DNA of 64,000 bases from Azospirillum endophyticum. Lineage in GTDB: Bacteria; Pseudomonadota; Alphaproteobacteria; Azospirillales; Azospirillaceae. The translations under genes and the position numbers were made by a program. Every line of letters begins with the position of its first letter. Position 1 is the first letter of the stretch. Below are positions 17,298 through 29,092 of the stretch, piece after piece. The notes beneath the pieces were generated by a model that saw nothing but the letters and a program-made list of their open reading frames with translations, was not told where the DNA came from and ran no database searches. The stretch lies in assembly GCF_016595245.1 (NCBI RefSeq), contig NZ_JAENHM010000087.1, positions 51,332 through 115,331 on the forward strand. Reading direction: 5' to 3'.

Positions 17298-18227
17298 ATG
17301 AAGGCTTCCGCCCGCGGGCGCGCGGCTGTGTTGGGCGCGGTGCTGTGTGCCGGTGCCGGGTTGATCGGTCTTGAGGAGCTGGCCCTGACGGGGACCGCGC
17401 AGGCCGCCGTCGGCGTCCATGCCGAGGAGATCGTGCGTTTCCCCTCCATCGACGGGGATCTGACCGGGGGGGCGCCGACGATGCTGAGCGGTCGCCTGTT
17501 GCGTCCCGCCGGGAACAGCCCGCATCCGGCGGTGGTCATGCTGCATGGCTGCGGCGGCCTCTATGCTCGCAACGGCCGGGTGTCGCCACGCCATGTCTGG
17601 TGGGCCACCCACCTGCAGCGCCAGGGCTACGAGGTGCTGATGGTCGACAGCTTCGGGCCGCGCGACGTGGAGGAGGTCTGCACCACCGCGCTGAAGGACC
17701 GCACCGTCCGCGCCACGGCCGAGCGCAAGCGCGACGCCTGGGGGGCACTGGCCTTCCTGCGCAAGCGGCCGGAGGTCGATCATGACCGCATCGGCCTGAT
17801 CGGCTGGTCGCAGGGGGCGAGCAGCGTGCTCGCCGCCTATGGCGCCGGCGAGGATGGCCCGGCCGGGACGGAGGAGGGCGGCTTCCGCGCCGCGGCGGCC
17901 TTCTACCCCGGCTGCAAGGCGTCGCTGAGCAACGACGACTGGCAGCCCGACGGTCCGCTGCTGCTGCTGGTCGGCGGCAAGGACGACTGGACCCCGCCGG
18001 AAAGCTGCGTCGAGCTGGCCGGCCGCGCCGGGGTCAAGGAGAAGGTCGACCTGGTGGTCTACCCCGACGCCTATCACGGCTTCGACGCCCCCGACGCCCC
18101 GGTGCGCAAGCGCAAGGATCTCGCCACCGCCCCCGGTGGCACCGCCCATGTCGGCACCGACGAAGACGCCCGCTCGGACGCGATCCGGCGGGTGATGGAC
18201 TTCTTCAAGGAGAAGCTCGGGGGGTGA
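17298..18227 (+). CDS. Secreted dienelactone-hydrolase-family protein
   Basis: Alpha/beta hydrolase of 309 residues with a signal peptide ending near TAQA|AVG (about residue 37). The oxyanion region is VVMLHGCGGLYARNG and the nucleophile elbow GWSQGASS, with Ser rather than the Cys of classical dienelactone hydrolase. The Asp (GGKDDWTPP) and His (DAYHGFDAP) complete the triad. Substrate unknown. The ATG at 17298 fits the signal peptide. A hairpin terminator follows. Confidence 0.82.
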   Translation: MKASARGRAAVLGAVLCAGAGLIGLEELALTGTAQAAVGVHAEEIVRFPSIDGDLTGGAPTMLSGRLLRPAGNSPHPAVVMLHGCGGLYARNGRVSPRHVWWATHLQRQGYEVLMVDSFGPRDVEEVCTTALKDRTVRATAERKRDAWGALAFLRKRPEVDHDRIGLIGWSQGASSVLAAYGAGEDGPAGTEEGGFRAAAAFYPGCKASLSNDDWQPDGPLLLLVGGKDDWTPPESCVELAGRAGVKEKVDLVVYPDAYHGFDAPDAPVRKRKDLATAPGGTAHVGTDEDARSDAIRRVMDFFKEKLGG

Positions 18228-18240
18228 TGGTCGCCTGATG

Positions 18241-18267
18241 TCCCCTCTCCGGCGTGAGGAGAGGGGA
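18241..18267. terminator. Bidirectional hairpin between hydrolase and greA
   Basis: A perfect 10-bp stem, TCCCCTCTCC paired with GGAGAGGGGA, with a 7-nt loop, lies between convergent stops at 18227 and 18293. Confidence 0.7.
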
Positions 18268-18292
18268 CAATCCGGAGGAGTGGGTCAGAGCC

Positions 18293-18766
18293 TCAACGGA
18301 ACTCGACCGATACGATCTCGTACAGCTTGGAGCCGCCGGGGGTGGACACTTCGACGCTGTCGCCGACGGACTTGTTGATCAGGGCGCGGGCCAGCGGTGC
18401 CTGGATCGACAGCAGGCGGTTCTTGATGTCGCTCTCGTCCTGGCCGACGATCTGATAGGTCGTCTCCTCGTCCGTGTCCTGGTCGGCCAGGGTCACGGTC
18501 GCACCGAACTTCACGGTACTGCCCGTCAGCTTGGACGGGTCGATGACCTCCGCCCGGCTGATCTTGTCCTCAAGCTCCAGCACGCGGCCTTCGATGAAGC
18601 TCTGACGTTCGCGCGCCGCGTGGTACTCGGCGTTTTCCGAAAGGTCGCCATGTTCGCGGGCTTCCGCGATGGCTTTGATGACCGCCGGGCGTTCGGTGAT
18701 CTTAAGGTGCTTCAATTCCTCCTGGAGGCGGTTGAAGCCCGCCGCTGTCATCGGAACTTTTTCCAT
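18293..18766 (-). CDS. greA: Transcription elongation factor GreA
   Basis: Product of 157 residues, the normal length. It rescues backtracked RNA polymerase by stimulating transcript cleavage. The N-terminal coiled coil (about residues 1-75) contains the tip motif DLSENAEYHAARERQ with its acidic residues, and the C-terminal FKBP-like domain follows (DPSKLTGSTVKFGATV). It lies 98 bp downstream of carB on the same strand, a common alphaproteobacterial order, and is probably co-transcribed. Confidence 0.96.
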   Translation of the reverse strand: MEKVPMTAAGFNRLQEELKHLKITERPAVIKAIAEAREHGDLSENAEYHAARERQSFIEGRVLELEDKISRAEVIDPSKLTGSTVKFGATVTLADQDTDEETTYQIVGQDESDIKNRLLSIQAPLARALINKSVGDSVEVSTPGGSKLYEIVSVEFR

Positions 18767-18864
18767 GTTCGGTCCATCACCGCTTGCAGTCGTTCGACCT
18801 GTCCAGAGAGCGACATTAGGGACGAAGACGGCGCGGAGGAGGTCCGCCGCGCCGTCGTCCGTCC

Positions 18865-22113
<3,249 letters not shown>

Positions 22114-22374
22114 GGGTCCGCTTCTCTGAAATGTGGTCAGCCGAAAACCCCCCGGCGCCGGGGGACCGGAGACGGAGAGCGGGATGGGCATGTCGTGCAA
22201 GGCCCCCTTATAGGGGGTTCGGGGCCGGGGGGGAAGGGGTGGCATGGATGTCACCCTCGCATGACTGAATCTCGGACAGGGCACTGCCGGGCTATGCGGC
22301 CCTTGAACCGCTGGGGAAAGGGAGGCATCAATTCCCATTCTCCCTTTTCGGATCCCCTTTGGAGATACGCCCCG

Positions 22375-23205
22375 ATGAGCCACGCCTTCGCCAAGGACAG
22401 CCGCGCCTGCGCCGCCTGCGTGTCGTGGGGTGGCGAGCGCGCCCTGTCGGAGGACAACACCCTGGTCCATGTCGCCCGCCACGGGGTGGAGGGGGAGTGC
22501 CGCACCGCCAGCAGCCAGGACTACCGGCGCGTCACCAAGGGCTATCACACCTGCGGCGCCTGGGCGCCGCTGCCGATGCTGAAGAAGCATGGCGGCCGGA
22601 TCGGCCACACGCCGGCCGGACAGGGGCATATGCTGGTCACCGCCGCGGCCTCGCGGCCGGTGACCCAGCCGGTCTCGCAACCGGTGCCGCCTGCCGCCGC
22701 CTTCGCCGCGGCGCCGGTCGCCACCCCGGTGATCGACGCCCCGCCGCCGCCCTGTCGGGCCGACGTGATCGACGCGGAGCAGACGCCGCAGGTCCGTGCC
22801 CTCTACACCCATTGGGTGAGGCTGAAGCGCAAGCGCCGCATGCCGCTGGCAACCGAGATCGACACCGCCCAGGTGCGGGAAAGCGTGCCGCGCATCGCCC
22901 TGATGGAGCCGACCGCCGAGGGTGGCGACTTCGTGTACAAGTCCTGCGGCCGGGCCCTGCAACGCCGGCTGACCGGACGGCCGACGACGCGTCGGGTGAC
23001 CGACTGCCACCCGGAACAGGCGGCCAAGCGCTGGCTGTCCGACCTGCACGCCTGCCTGGAGAGCGGCGAGCCGCGTTGCCTGCTGGTGCGCGACGACCCG
23101 ATGCTGCCGGGGGCGAAGTTCGTCGAGCTTCTGTTGCCGCTGGCCGATGTAGAGGGCGGTCCGGCGACGCGCGTGCTGGTCTACCGCCATGTGCCGGGCG
23201 GCTGA
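22375..23205 (+). CDS. Cys4 N-terminal domain fused to a PAS domain
   Basis: Product of 276 residues. The first 65 residues hold C12, C15, C42 and C60 (C-x2-C-x26-C-x17-C) with aromatic residues between, reminiscent of small [4Fe-4S] or zinc modules such as HiPIP or benzylsuccinate synthase small subunits. A Pro/Ala-rich linker (about 88-130) leads to a PAS-type domain (about 140-270: RALYTHWVRLKRKRRMP, FVYKSCGRALQRR). No output domain is fused, so it may sense and bind a partner. GGAG precedes the ATG. Divergent from carB. Confidence 0.65.
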   Translation: MSHAFAKDSRACAACVSWGGERALSEDNTLVHVARHGVEGECRTASSQDYRRVTKGYHTCGAWAPLPMLKKHGGRIGHTPAGQGHMLVTAAASRPVTQPVSQPVPPAAAFAAAPVATPVIDAPPPPCRADVIDAEQTPQVRALYTHWVRLKRKRRMPLATEIDTAQVRESVPRIALMEPTAEGGDFVYKSCGRALQRRLTGRPTTRRVTDCHPEQAAKRWLSDLHACLESGEPRCLLVRDDPMLPGAKFVELLLPLADVEGGPATRVLVYRHVPGG

Positions 23206-23215
23206 GGAGGCGGCG

Positions 23216-23599
23216 ATGGGCAAGGGGAGCGATGACCCGAAAGGCGCTGAGCCAAAGGGAGAAGGCCCCGGTCCGGAGATCGTCGGCGTCTGGCCGGCTG
23301 CGGTGTGGATCATCGTCGGCGCCGGGCATTACCTGAACGATCCCGACCATTTCGCCGGCTGGAAGGGTGCCTTGTATTTCGTGCTGGGCACGGGATTGGT
23401 GGCGCTGGTGGGCGGCATCGCCAGCCTGTCGACGCGGCGCACCGTCGCCGGCATCCAGGAGCGCCTGCTGAAGGAGGTTCGCCACCGCCGCGACCTGACC
23501 ACCTGGGTGATCGCGCTGGGGCTGCGCGGGTTGGTCGGGCTGGGGGAGGCGGTGCTGGTGACGCTGCTGGCGCTATCCGCGGTGGCGATGCTGGGATGA
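23216..23599 (+). CDS. Small membrane protein, 127 residues
   Basis: The polar 25-residue N terminus is followed by hydrophobic segments at about residues 28-40, 52-73 and 98-126, with a basic loop (LLKEVRHRRDLTT) between. I do not recognise the family. Its ATG is 11 bp after the stop of the PAS-protein gene with GAGGAGG between, so the two are probably co-translated; it may anchor or partner that sensor. A large inverted repeat follows. Confidence 0.6.
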   Translation: MGKGSDDPKGAEPKGEGPGPEIVGVWPAAVWIIVGAGHYLNDPDHFAGWKGALYFVLGTGLVALVGGIASLSTRRTVAGIQERLLKEVRHRRDLTTWVIALGLRGLVGLGEAVLVTLLALSAVAMLG

Positions 23600-23616
23600 G
23601 GAGTTTCGGCTTCGAC

Positions 23617-23725
23617 TGCCCCCACCCCGACCCTGCCCCGCTGGGCGGGGGAGGGAGATTGGCGCTTGTCCGGGAGAGCGGCGGCAGTCCCTCCCCCGCC
23701 CAGCGGGGGAGGTTAGGTGGGGGCA
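23617..23725. repeat. Large imperfect inverted repeat between convergent genes
   Basis: Arms of about 38-40 nt, C/G-rich (CTGGGCGGGGGAGGGA type), at 23617-23656 and 23688-23725 enclose a 31-nt loop. Repeats of this composition are common between genes in alphaproteobacteria. It can end transcription of both the membrane-protein gene and napC. Confidence 0.75.
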
Positions 23726-23804
23726 TTCGCCAGCCGACCGTTTCCCGTGAAACGCAAACAGCCCCGCTCCTTCCGGAGACGGGGCCGATGCAGCATTGCA
23801 ATCC

Positions 23805-24422
23805 TTACTTGGCGCTGGTCTTCATGTTCCAGCCCGGCTCGATCCCCTGCATGTCGGGCAGGTGGTGGGCGATGCCCTTGTGGCAGTCGATGCAGGTGTT
23901 CTGCCCGGTGAACAGATAGGTCTCGTGCATCTTGGCGGCGCGCGGGTTCTGCTTGGTGATGTCCATGGAATCGGCGCTGTGGCAGTTGCGGCATTCCAGG
24001 GAATTGTTGTTCTTCAGCCGCGCCCATTCGTGCTCGGCCAGTTCGCGGCGCTTGTCCAGGAACTTCTCGCGCGTGTCGATGGTGCCGAAGATCTTGCCCC
24101 AGACCTCCTTCGACGCCTGCATCTTGCGGGCGATCTTGTCGGTCCACTGGTGCGGGACGTGGCAGTCCGGGCAGCTGGCGCGCACGCCCGACCGGTTGGT
24201 GAAGTGGATGGTCTGCTTCAGCTCCTCATAGGGATTGTCGCGCATCTCGTGGCAGCTGATGCAGAAGGCCTCCTTGTTGGTGGCTTCGAGCGCGGTGTTG
24301 AAGCCGCCCCAGAACACCACGCCGGCGATGAAGCCGCCCAGCGTCAGGAAACCCAGGCCGAAATGGACGCTGGGACGGGCGAACAGCCGCCACAGGCACA
24401 GCACTGCGTCGCGGATTTTCAT
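23805..24422 (-). CDS. napC: NapC/NirT-family tetraheme cytochrome c
   Basis: Membrane-anchored quinol dehydrogenase of 205 residues that passes electrons to periplasmic NapAB. One N-terminal membrane helix (about residues 16-40) is followed by four heme-binding motifs: CISCH, CPDCH, CRNCH and CIDCH. The start MKIRDAV overlaps the napB stop by 4 nt (ATGA), so translation is coupled. Last gene of napEDABC. Confidence 0.95.
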   Translation of the reverse strand: MKIRDAVLCLWRLFARPSVHFGLGFLTLGGFIAGVVFWGGFNTALEATNKEAFCISCHEMRDNPYEELKQTIHFTNRSGVRASCPDCHVPHQWTDKIARKMQASKEVWGKIFGTIDTREKFLDKRRELAEHEWARLKNNNSLECRNCHSADSMDITKQNPRAAKMHETYLFTGQNTCIDCHKGIAHHLPDMQGIEPGWNMKTSAK

Positions 24423-24943
24423 TTCTGGCCGCCTTGGGCATGGCCCAGGACCGAGTCGAAGTCTTGGAAGCTGTTGGGAACGATCGGCTGGGCGTCGGTC
24501 TGCGGCACATGGCACTGGGTGCAGAAGTAGCGGCGCGCTGCCACCGTGCCCAGGGTCTGGCCGTCACGGTCCTGGAAATGGGTGACCGACAGCATCGGCG
24601 CCTGCGAGCCGGCCGTGTTGCGGCGGTCGTGGCAGGTCAGGCACTTGTTGATGTTCAGGTCGATCTGGTAGTCGCGGATGGCATGCGGGATCAGCGGCGG
24701 CTGGTCGGCATAGTTGCGCACGCGCTTCTGGTCGTCGGTGATGTCGCGGTGGGTCGCCTCGGCCGGTACATCCGTGGTGATCGGATGGTTGGCGGAGGGG
24801 ACCTTGATCCCCCCCACCGTGCCGGTGCCGGTCGCGGTGGCGATCGGCTTGTCGGCGGCCACGACGCCGGTGGCGACGCCGATGGTCAGGGCCGGGACGC
24901 CGGCCAGCAGGGCCAGCGCGGCAATCAGGAAACGGGTCTTCAT
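24419..24943 (-). CDS. napB: Nitrate reductase cytochrome c subunit NapB
   Basis: Periplasmic diheme cytochrome of 174 residues. It has an N-terminal signal peptide (MKTRFLIAALALLAG, cleaved near residue 29) and two heme motifs, CLTCH and CTQCH, with NapB family blocks PPLIPHAI and MLSVTHF. It transfers electrons from NapC to NapA. The same frame continues open far upstream through napA, but the signal peptide fixes the start at 24943. It starts 14 bp after napA. Confidence 0.95.
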   Translation of the reverse strand: MKTRFLIAALALLAGVPALTIGVATGVVAADKPIATATGTGTVGGIKVPSANHPITTDVPAEATHRDITDDQKRVRNYADQPPLIPHAIRDYQIDLNINKCLTCHDRRNTAGSQAPMLSVTHFQDRDGQTLGTVAARRYFCTQCHVPQTDAQPIVPNSFQDFDSVLGHAQGGQK

Positions 24944-24957
24944 GATGCCGGCACTCC

Positions 24958-27459
24958 TCAGGCGTTCGCGACGGGCGTGATCTTGACCGCGCATTTCTTG
25001 TAGTCGGTCTGCTTGCTGATGGGATCGGTGGCGTCGAGCGTCACCTTGTTGATGAGGACCGTGTGGTCGAAGAAGGGGACGAAGACCAAGCCGCGCGGCG
25101 GCTTGTTGCGTCCGCGCGTCTCGACCCGCACCCGGACCTCGCCGCGCCTGGAGGTGACGCGCACCTCCTGCCCGCGCCGGACGTTCAGCTCCTTGGCGTC
25201 GTCGGGATGCATGAACACCACGGCGTTGGGGAAGGCCTTGCGCAGTTCCGGCACGCGCAGCGTCATCGATCCGCTGTGCCAGTGCTCGATCACGCGCCCG
25301 GTCGACAGCCAGAACGGGTAGTCGGCGTCGGGGGCTTCGGCCGGCGGCTCGTAGGGCAGGGCGAAGACGTTGGCCTTGCCGTCCTTGTTGCCGTAGAAGC
25401 GCATGCCTTCGCCGGCCTTCACGTAGGGATCCGATCCCTCGCGATAGCGCCACTTGGTCTCCTTGCCGTCCACCACCGGCCAGCGCAGGCCGCGCTCCTG
25501 GTGGTACTGCTCGAAGGGCGCCAGATCGTGGCCATGGCCGCGGCCGAAGGCGGCATATTCCTCGAACAGGCCCTTCTGGACGTAGAAGCCCGCTTGGCGG
25601 GCTTCGAAGTTGTTGTAGGCCTGGTCGAGGTCGGACAGCGGGAAGCGGTCGACTTGGCCGTTGCGGAACAGCACGTCGTAAAGGGTTTTGCCGCGCAGCT
25701 CCGGCTTCTTGTTCAGCAGCTCTTCCGGCCAGACCTCTTCCACGGCGAAGCGCTTGGAGAACTCCATGATCTGCCACAGATCGGACCGCGCGCCGTCGGG
25801 CGCATCGACCAGCTGGCGCCACAGCTGGGTGCGGCGCTCGGCGTTGCCGTAACCGCCCTCCTTCTCCACCCACATGGCGGTGGGCAGGATCAGGTCGGCG
25901 GCCAGCGCCGTCACGGTGGGGTAGGGATCGGAGACGACGATGAAGTTCTCCGGGTTGCGGTAGCCGGGGAAGGTCTCCTTCGCCGTGTTCGGGGCCGTCT
26001 GCATGTTGTTGTTGCACATGACCCAGTAGGCGTTGAGCTTGCCGTCCTTGAGCATGCGGTCCTGCTGGACGGCGTGGTAACCGACCTTCTCGGGGATGGT
26101 CCCCTCCGGCAGCTTCCAGATCTCCTCGGCGTGTTTGCGGTGCTCGGGGTTGGTCACCACCATGTCGGCCGGCAGCCGGTGCGAGAAGGTGCCGACCTCG
26201 CGCGCGGTGCCGCAGGCCGAGGGCTGGCCGGTCAGCGAGAAGGGGCCGCAGCCGGGCTGCGAGATCTTGCCGGTCAGCAGATGGATGTTGTAGCAGAGGT
26301 TGTTGGCCCAGACGCCGCGGACATGCTGGTTGAAGCCCATGGTCCAGAAGGACACGACCTTCACCTTCGGGTCGGCATACAGCTCGGCCAGCGCCTCCAG
26401 CCGGTTCTTCGGCACGCCCGACAGCTCGTGCGCCTTGTCCAGGGTGTAGGGCTCGACGAACTTGGCGAACTCGTCGAAGCTGATCGGGTCGGAGTCGTTG
26501 GCCTTGTCGGCGTTCTTCGCCTTCTTCTCCAGCGGGTTGTCGGGACGCAGGCCGTAGCCGATGTCGTCGCGGCCGCGCTTGAAGTTGCAGTGCTTCTCGA
26601 TGAAGTCCTTGTTCACCCGGCCGGTCTTGATGATGTGGTTGGCGATGTAGTTGAGGATCGCCAGATCGGAGCCGGGGGTGAAGACCAGGCCGATGTCGGC
26701 GAGGTCGAAGCTGCGGTGCTCGTAGGTCGAGAGGACGGCGACCTTGCAGCCGGGATGGCTGAGGCGGCGGTCGGTGACGCGTGTCCACAGGATGGGGTGC
26801 ATCTCCGCCATGTTGGAGCCCCACAGCACGAAGGCGTCGGCCTGCTCCATGTCGTCGTAGCAGCCCATCGGCTCGTCCATGCCGAAGGTGCGCATGAAGC
26901 CGGCCACCGCCGACGCCATGCAGTGGCGGGCGTTCGGATCCAGGTTGTTGGAGCGCAGGCCCCCCTTCATCAGCTTGGAGGCGGCATAGCCTTCGTAGAT
27001 GGTCCACTGGCCGGAGCCGAACATGCCGACGGCGGTCGGCCCCTTCTTCTTCAGGGTCTCCTTCCACTTCTCGGCCATGATGTCGAAGGCGGCGTCCCAG
27101 GTGATCGGCTCGAACTCGCCTTCCTTGTCGTATTTGCCGTCCTTCATGCGCAGCAGCGGCTGGTTCAGCCGGTCCTCGCCATACATGATCTTGGACAGGA
27201 AATAGCCCTTCACGCAGTTCAGGCCGCGGTTCACCTCGGCCTTCACGTCGCCGTGGGTGGCGACCACGCGGCCGTCCTTGACGCCGACCATCACGCCGCA
27301 GCCGGTGCCGCAGAAACGGCAGGGCGCCTTCGACCAGGTCAGCTTGGCGCCTTCGCCGGTCAGGATGTTGGCGGCGGACGCGGGCAGCGAGATTCCGGCC
27401 GCCGCGGCGGCGGCAGCGGCGGCTTGCGCCTTCAGGTAATCGCGGCGGGAGAGGAACAT
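24958..27459 (-). CDS. napA: Periplasmic nitrate reductase catalytic subunit NapA
   Basis: Molybdopterin enzyme of 833 residues that reduces nitrate to nitrite in the periplasm. The start MFLSRRDYLK carries a twin-arginine export signal followed by a poly-Ala core. The [4Fe-4S] cysteines lie in CRFCGTGCGVMVG and LNCVKGYF; the Mo-ligating Cys is in ARHCMASAV. The C-terminal molybdopterin domain ends with RGLVFVPFFDHTVLINKVTLD. A start 11 codons upstream is possible. It probably supports redox balancing or denitrification. Confidence 0.97.
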   Translation of the reverse strand: MFLSRRDYLKAQAAAAAAAAAGISLPASAANILTGEGAKLTWSKAPCRFCGTGCGVMVGVKDGRVVATHGDVKAEVNRGLNCVKGYFLSKIMYGEDRLNQPLLRMKDGKYDKEGEFEPITWDAAFDIMAEKWKETLKKKGPTAVGMFGSGQWTIYEGYAASKLMKGGLRSNNLDPNARHCMASAVAGFMRTFGMDEPMGCYDDMEQADAFVLWGSNMAEMHPILWTRVTDRRLSHPGCKVAVLSTYEHRSFDLADIGLVFTPGSDLAILNYIANHIIKTGRVNKDFIEKHCNFKRGRDDIGYGLRPDNPLEKKAKNADKANDSDPISFDEFAKFVEPYTLDKAHELSGVPKNRLEALAELYADPKVKVVSFWTMGFNQHVRGVWANNLCYNIHLLTGKISQPGCGPFSLTGQPSACGTAREVGTFSHRLPADMVVTNPEHRKHAEEIWKLPEGTIPEKVGYHAVQQDRMLKDGKLNAYWVMCNNNMQTAPNTAKETFPGYRNPENFIVVSDPYPTVTALAADLILPTAMWVEKEGGYGNAERRTQLWRQLVDAPDGARSDLWQIMEFSKRFAVEEVWPEELLNKKPELRGKTLYDVLFRNGQVDRFPLSDLDQAYNNFEARQAGFYVQKGLFEEYAAFGRGHGHDLAPFEQYHQERGLRWPVVDGKETKWRYREGSDPYVKAGEGMRFYGNKDGKANVFALPYEPPAEAPDADYPFWLSTGRVIEHWHSGSMTLRVPELRKAFPNAVVFMHPDDAKELNVRRGQEVRVTSRRGEVRVRVETRGRNKPPRGLVFVPFFDHTVLINKVTLDATDPISKQTDYKKCAVKITPVANA

Positions 27460-27544
27460 GGCGGGCAGACTCCAGTCTTGGAGGAAATTCATTCGGGAAA
27501 GGGCGGATGCGGCGCGCCTGGACGGGGAACCCGATGAAGGGGCG

Positions 27545-27811
27545 TCAGGCTGCGTCGATCGCGTCCGCGGGTTCGTAGTGGTGGTAGACCATGGTCGTGG
27601 TGTGCACGCCGGGGATGGCGTTCAGCAGGGCGATGCGGTCGACGACCTCGGCCGCGCTGGCGGTGACCAGCGTCACCACCGCCTTGCCGTTCTCCGCCGC
27701 GCACCATTCCAGCCCGGCGACGGATGCCGCCGCCTCGCGCACCGCGTCGGTGCGGTCGGGGCTGTGCTGGATGACGAGGCTGGAGATGTGGATCTCGGGG
27801 GCGCGGGGCAT
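27545..27811 (-). CDS. napD: NapD chaperone
   Basis: Small cytosolic protein of 88 residues that binds the NapA twin-arginine signal and delays export until the cofactor is inserted. The ferredoxin-like NapD pattern is visible: IHISSLVIQ at the N terminus, ENGKAVVTLV, and the C-terminal LNAIPGVHTTTMVYHHYE. The start MPRAPEIH lies 10 bp after napE. The position between napE and napA is typical. Confidence 0.93.
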   Translation of the reverse strand: MPRAPEIHISSLVIQHSPDRTDAVREAAASVAGLEWCAAENGKAVVTLVTASAAEVVDRIALLNAIPGVHTTTMVYHHYEPADAIDAA

Positions 27812-27821
27812 AGGGCGAGAC

Positions 27822-28016
27822 TCAGTGGGTGAGGAGCTGGTACATCCAGATCGAAAAACCGTAGGCGGAGACGGTGCCAACGGCGATCACCGGCCAGACC
27901 AGCACCGCCAGCCACAGGAACATCAGCCCTTCGGCCCGGCGGGTCGGTGCCGGCGCGGAGTCGGTGGCCTTCCGGTCGGAGGGATGGGACAGGACGGGGG
28001 AGGTGATGGGCCTCAT
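27822..28016 (-). CDS. napE: NapE, small membrane protein of the nap operon
   Basis: Product of 64 residues with one membrane helix (about residues 32-58, FLWLAVLVWPVIAVG) and the NapE-like ending FSIWMYQLL. First gene of napEDABC. Its role in nitrate reduction is not established. An FNR box lies 119 bp upstream. Confidence 0.88.
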   Translation of the reverse strand: MRPITSPVLSHPSDRKATDSAPAPTRRAEGLMFLWLAVLVWPVIAVGTVSAYGFSIWMYQLLTH

Positions 28017-28081
28017 GGCGGCACTCTCGGTCGGAGCGGGAACAGTTCGAGCCGGCCGGGATGCCAGCCATTAAGGCTGGT

Positions 28082-28116
28082 CCTTAGGTACCGGTTTTCG
28101 ACCCTTAGTATCGGTA
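28082..28116 (-). promoter_or_regulatory. Direct repeat in the nap promoter region
   Basis: CCTTAGGTACCGGT (from 28082) and CCTTAGTATCGGTA (from 28103) are 21 bp apart, two helical turns. They lie between the FNR box and napE, near the expected start point. They could be tandem sites for a regulator; no known consensus was matched. Confidence 0.35.
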
Positions 28117-28134
28117 CTTTCCGACTGACTGCAA

Positions 28135-28148
28135 TTGATACAGGTCAA
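28135..28148 (-). promoter_or_regulatory. FNR-type box upstream of napEDABC
   Basis: TTGATACAGGTCAA matches TTGAT-N4-ATCAA with one mismatch. Its centre is 125 bp from the napE ATG, giving an 84-nt leader if it acts at -41.5. It is also 123 bp from the divergent mgtC-like gene, but nap is the expected target. Confidence 0.75.
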
Positions 28149-28270
28149 GCGGGGCCGTTTGCGGCCTGTGACGGATTGGTGCCGCGCGCCACATAGGCGC
28201 TGGCGCTCCGGCTGCGCTAGACTGGCATCAGGGCCGTGGTGGGAATTTCCAGCCGGGAGTGGGATGGGTC

Positions 28271-29014
28271 ATGGATTTGCTGCGCTCCTACTGGTCCCCG
28301 GCCGAGCTGGCGACCAACGGATTGATCCTCCTGCATCTTTTGGGAGCTTTGGCGGTCGGGCTGCTGCTGGGATACGAGCGCAGCTATCACGGGCGGGCGG
28401 CCGGGATGCGGACCTACGGGCTGGTCTGCCTGGCGTCGGCCGCGCTGACGGTGGTCAACGCCTTCCCCTCGATGTGGTATGGCGGCATCGGGACGCAGGG
28501 GGCGCCGCAGGGGGCCGCGCTGACCGGCGACCCGACGCGGGTGATCCAGGGCATCGTGACCGGCATCGGCTTCCTCGGTGCCGGAGTCATCATGCGCGAG
28601 GGGCTGTCGATTCGCGGCCTGTCCACCGCCGCGTCGATCTGGGCGACTTCCGCCATCGGCATCACCATCGGGCTCGGCTTCTACGCGGTCGCCGTCGCCG
28701 CGGCGGTGCTGACCATCCTGGTGATGAGCCTGCTGCGGCCGATCGAGCGGCTGCTGCCCCACCAGTCGGTGATCCACCTGACCCTGGTCTTTCCCCGCGA
28801 CAAGGCACCGCAGCCGCAGGACTTGCGGCTGCAGGCGAAGAAGCACGGGTTCGAGGTGGTCGACTGGGCCTTCCATCTCGCAAGCGGCAGCGGCCAGTTC
28901 GAATGCCAGCTGGTGCTGCAGGGAAAGGGCGATCCCGATCCGATGGCGCTGGTCGGCGCTTTGGCCTCCACCGACGCCGTCGTGGAGTTCAAACTGTCTC
29001 CTTCGCGCATCTGA
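28271..29014 (+). CDS. MgtC/SapB-family membrane protein
   Basis: Inner-membrane protein of 247 residues. Four to five hydrophobic segments cover residues about 15-160 with MgtC signatures LLGYERSYHGRAAGMRTYGL and VTGIGFLGAGVIMREG followed by IRGLSTAASIWATSAIG. A cytosolic ACT-like tail follows (about 175-245). Family members affect magnesium homeostasis and acid or intracellular survival. A GTG four codons upstream is an alternative start. It stands alone. Confidence 0.87.
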   Translation: MDLLRSYWSPAELATNGLILLHLLGALAVGLLLGYERSYHGRAAGMRTYGLVCLASAALTVVNAFPSMWYGGIGTQGAPQGAALTGDPTRVIQGIVTGIGFLGAGVIMREGLSIRGLSTAASIWATSAIGITIGLGFYAVAVAAAVLTILVMSLLRPIERLLPHQSVIHLTLVFPRDKAPQPQDLRLQAKKHGFEVVDWAFHLASGSGQFECQLVLQGKGDPDPMALVGALASTDAVVEFKLSPSRI

Positions 29015-29092
29015 CGGGTTGGGTAAGTGCGAGGACGAAAGGCATAGCCGCTTAATCTTTCCCTAAAACTTTATCTTTACCGATACGCTGCG

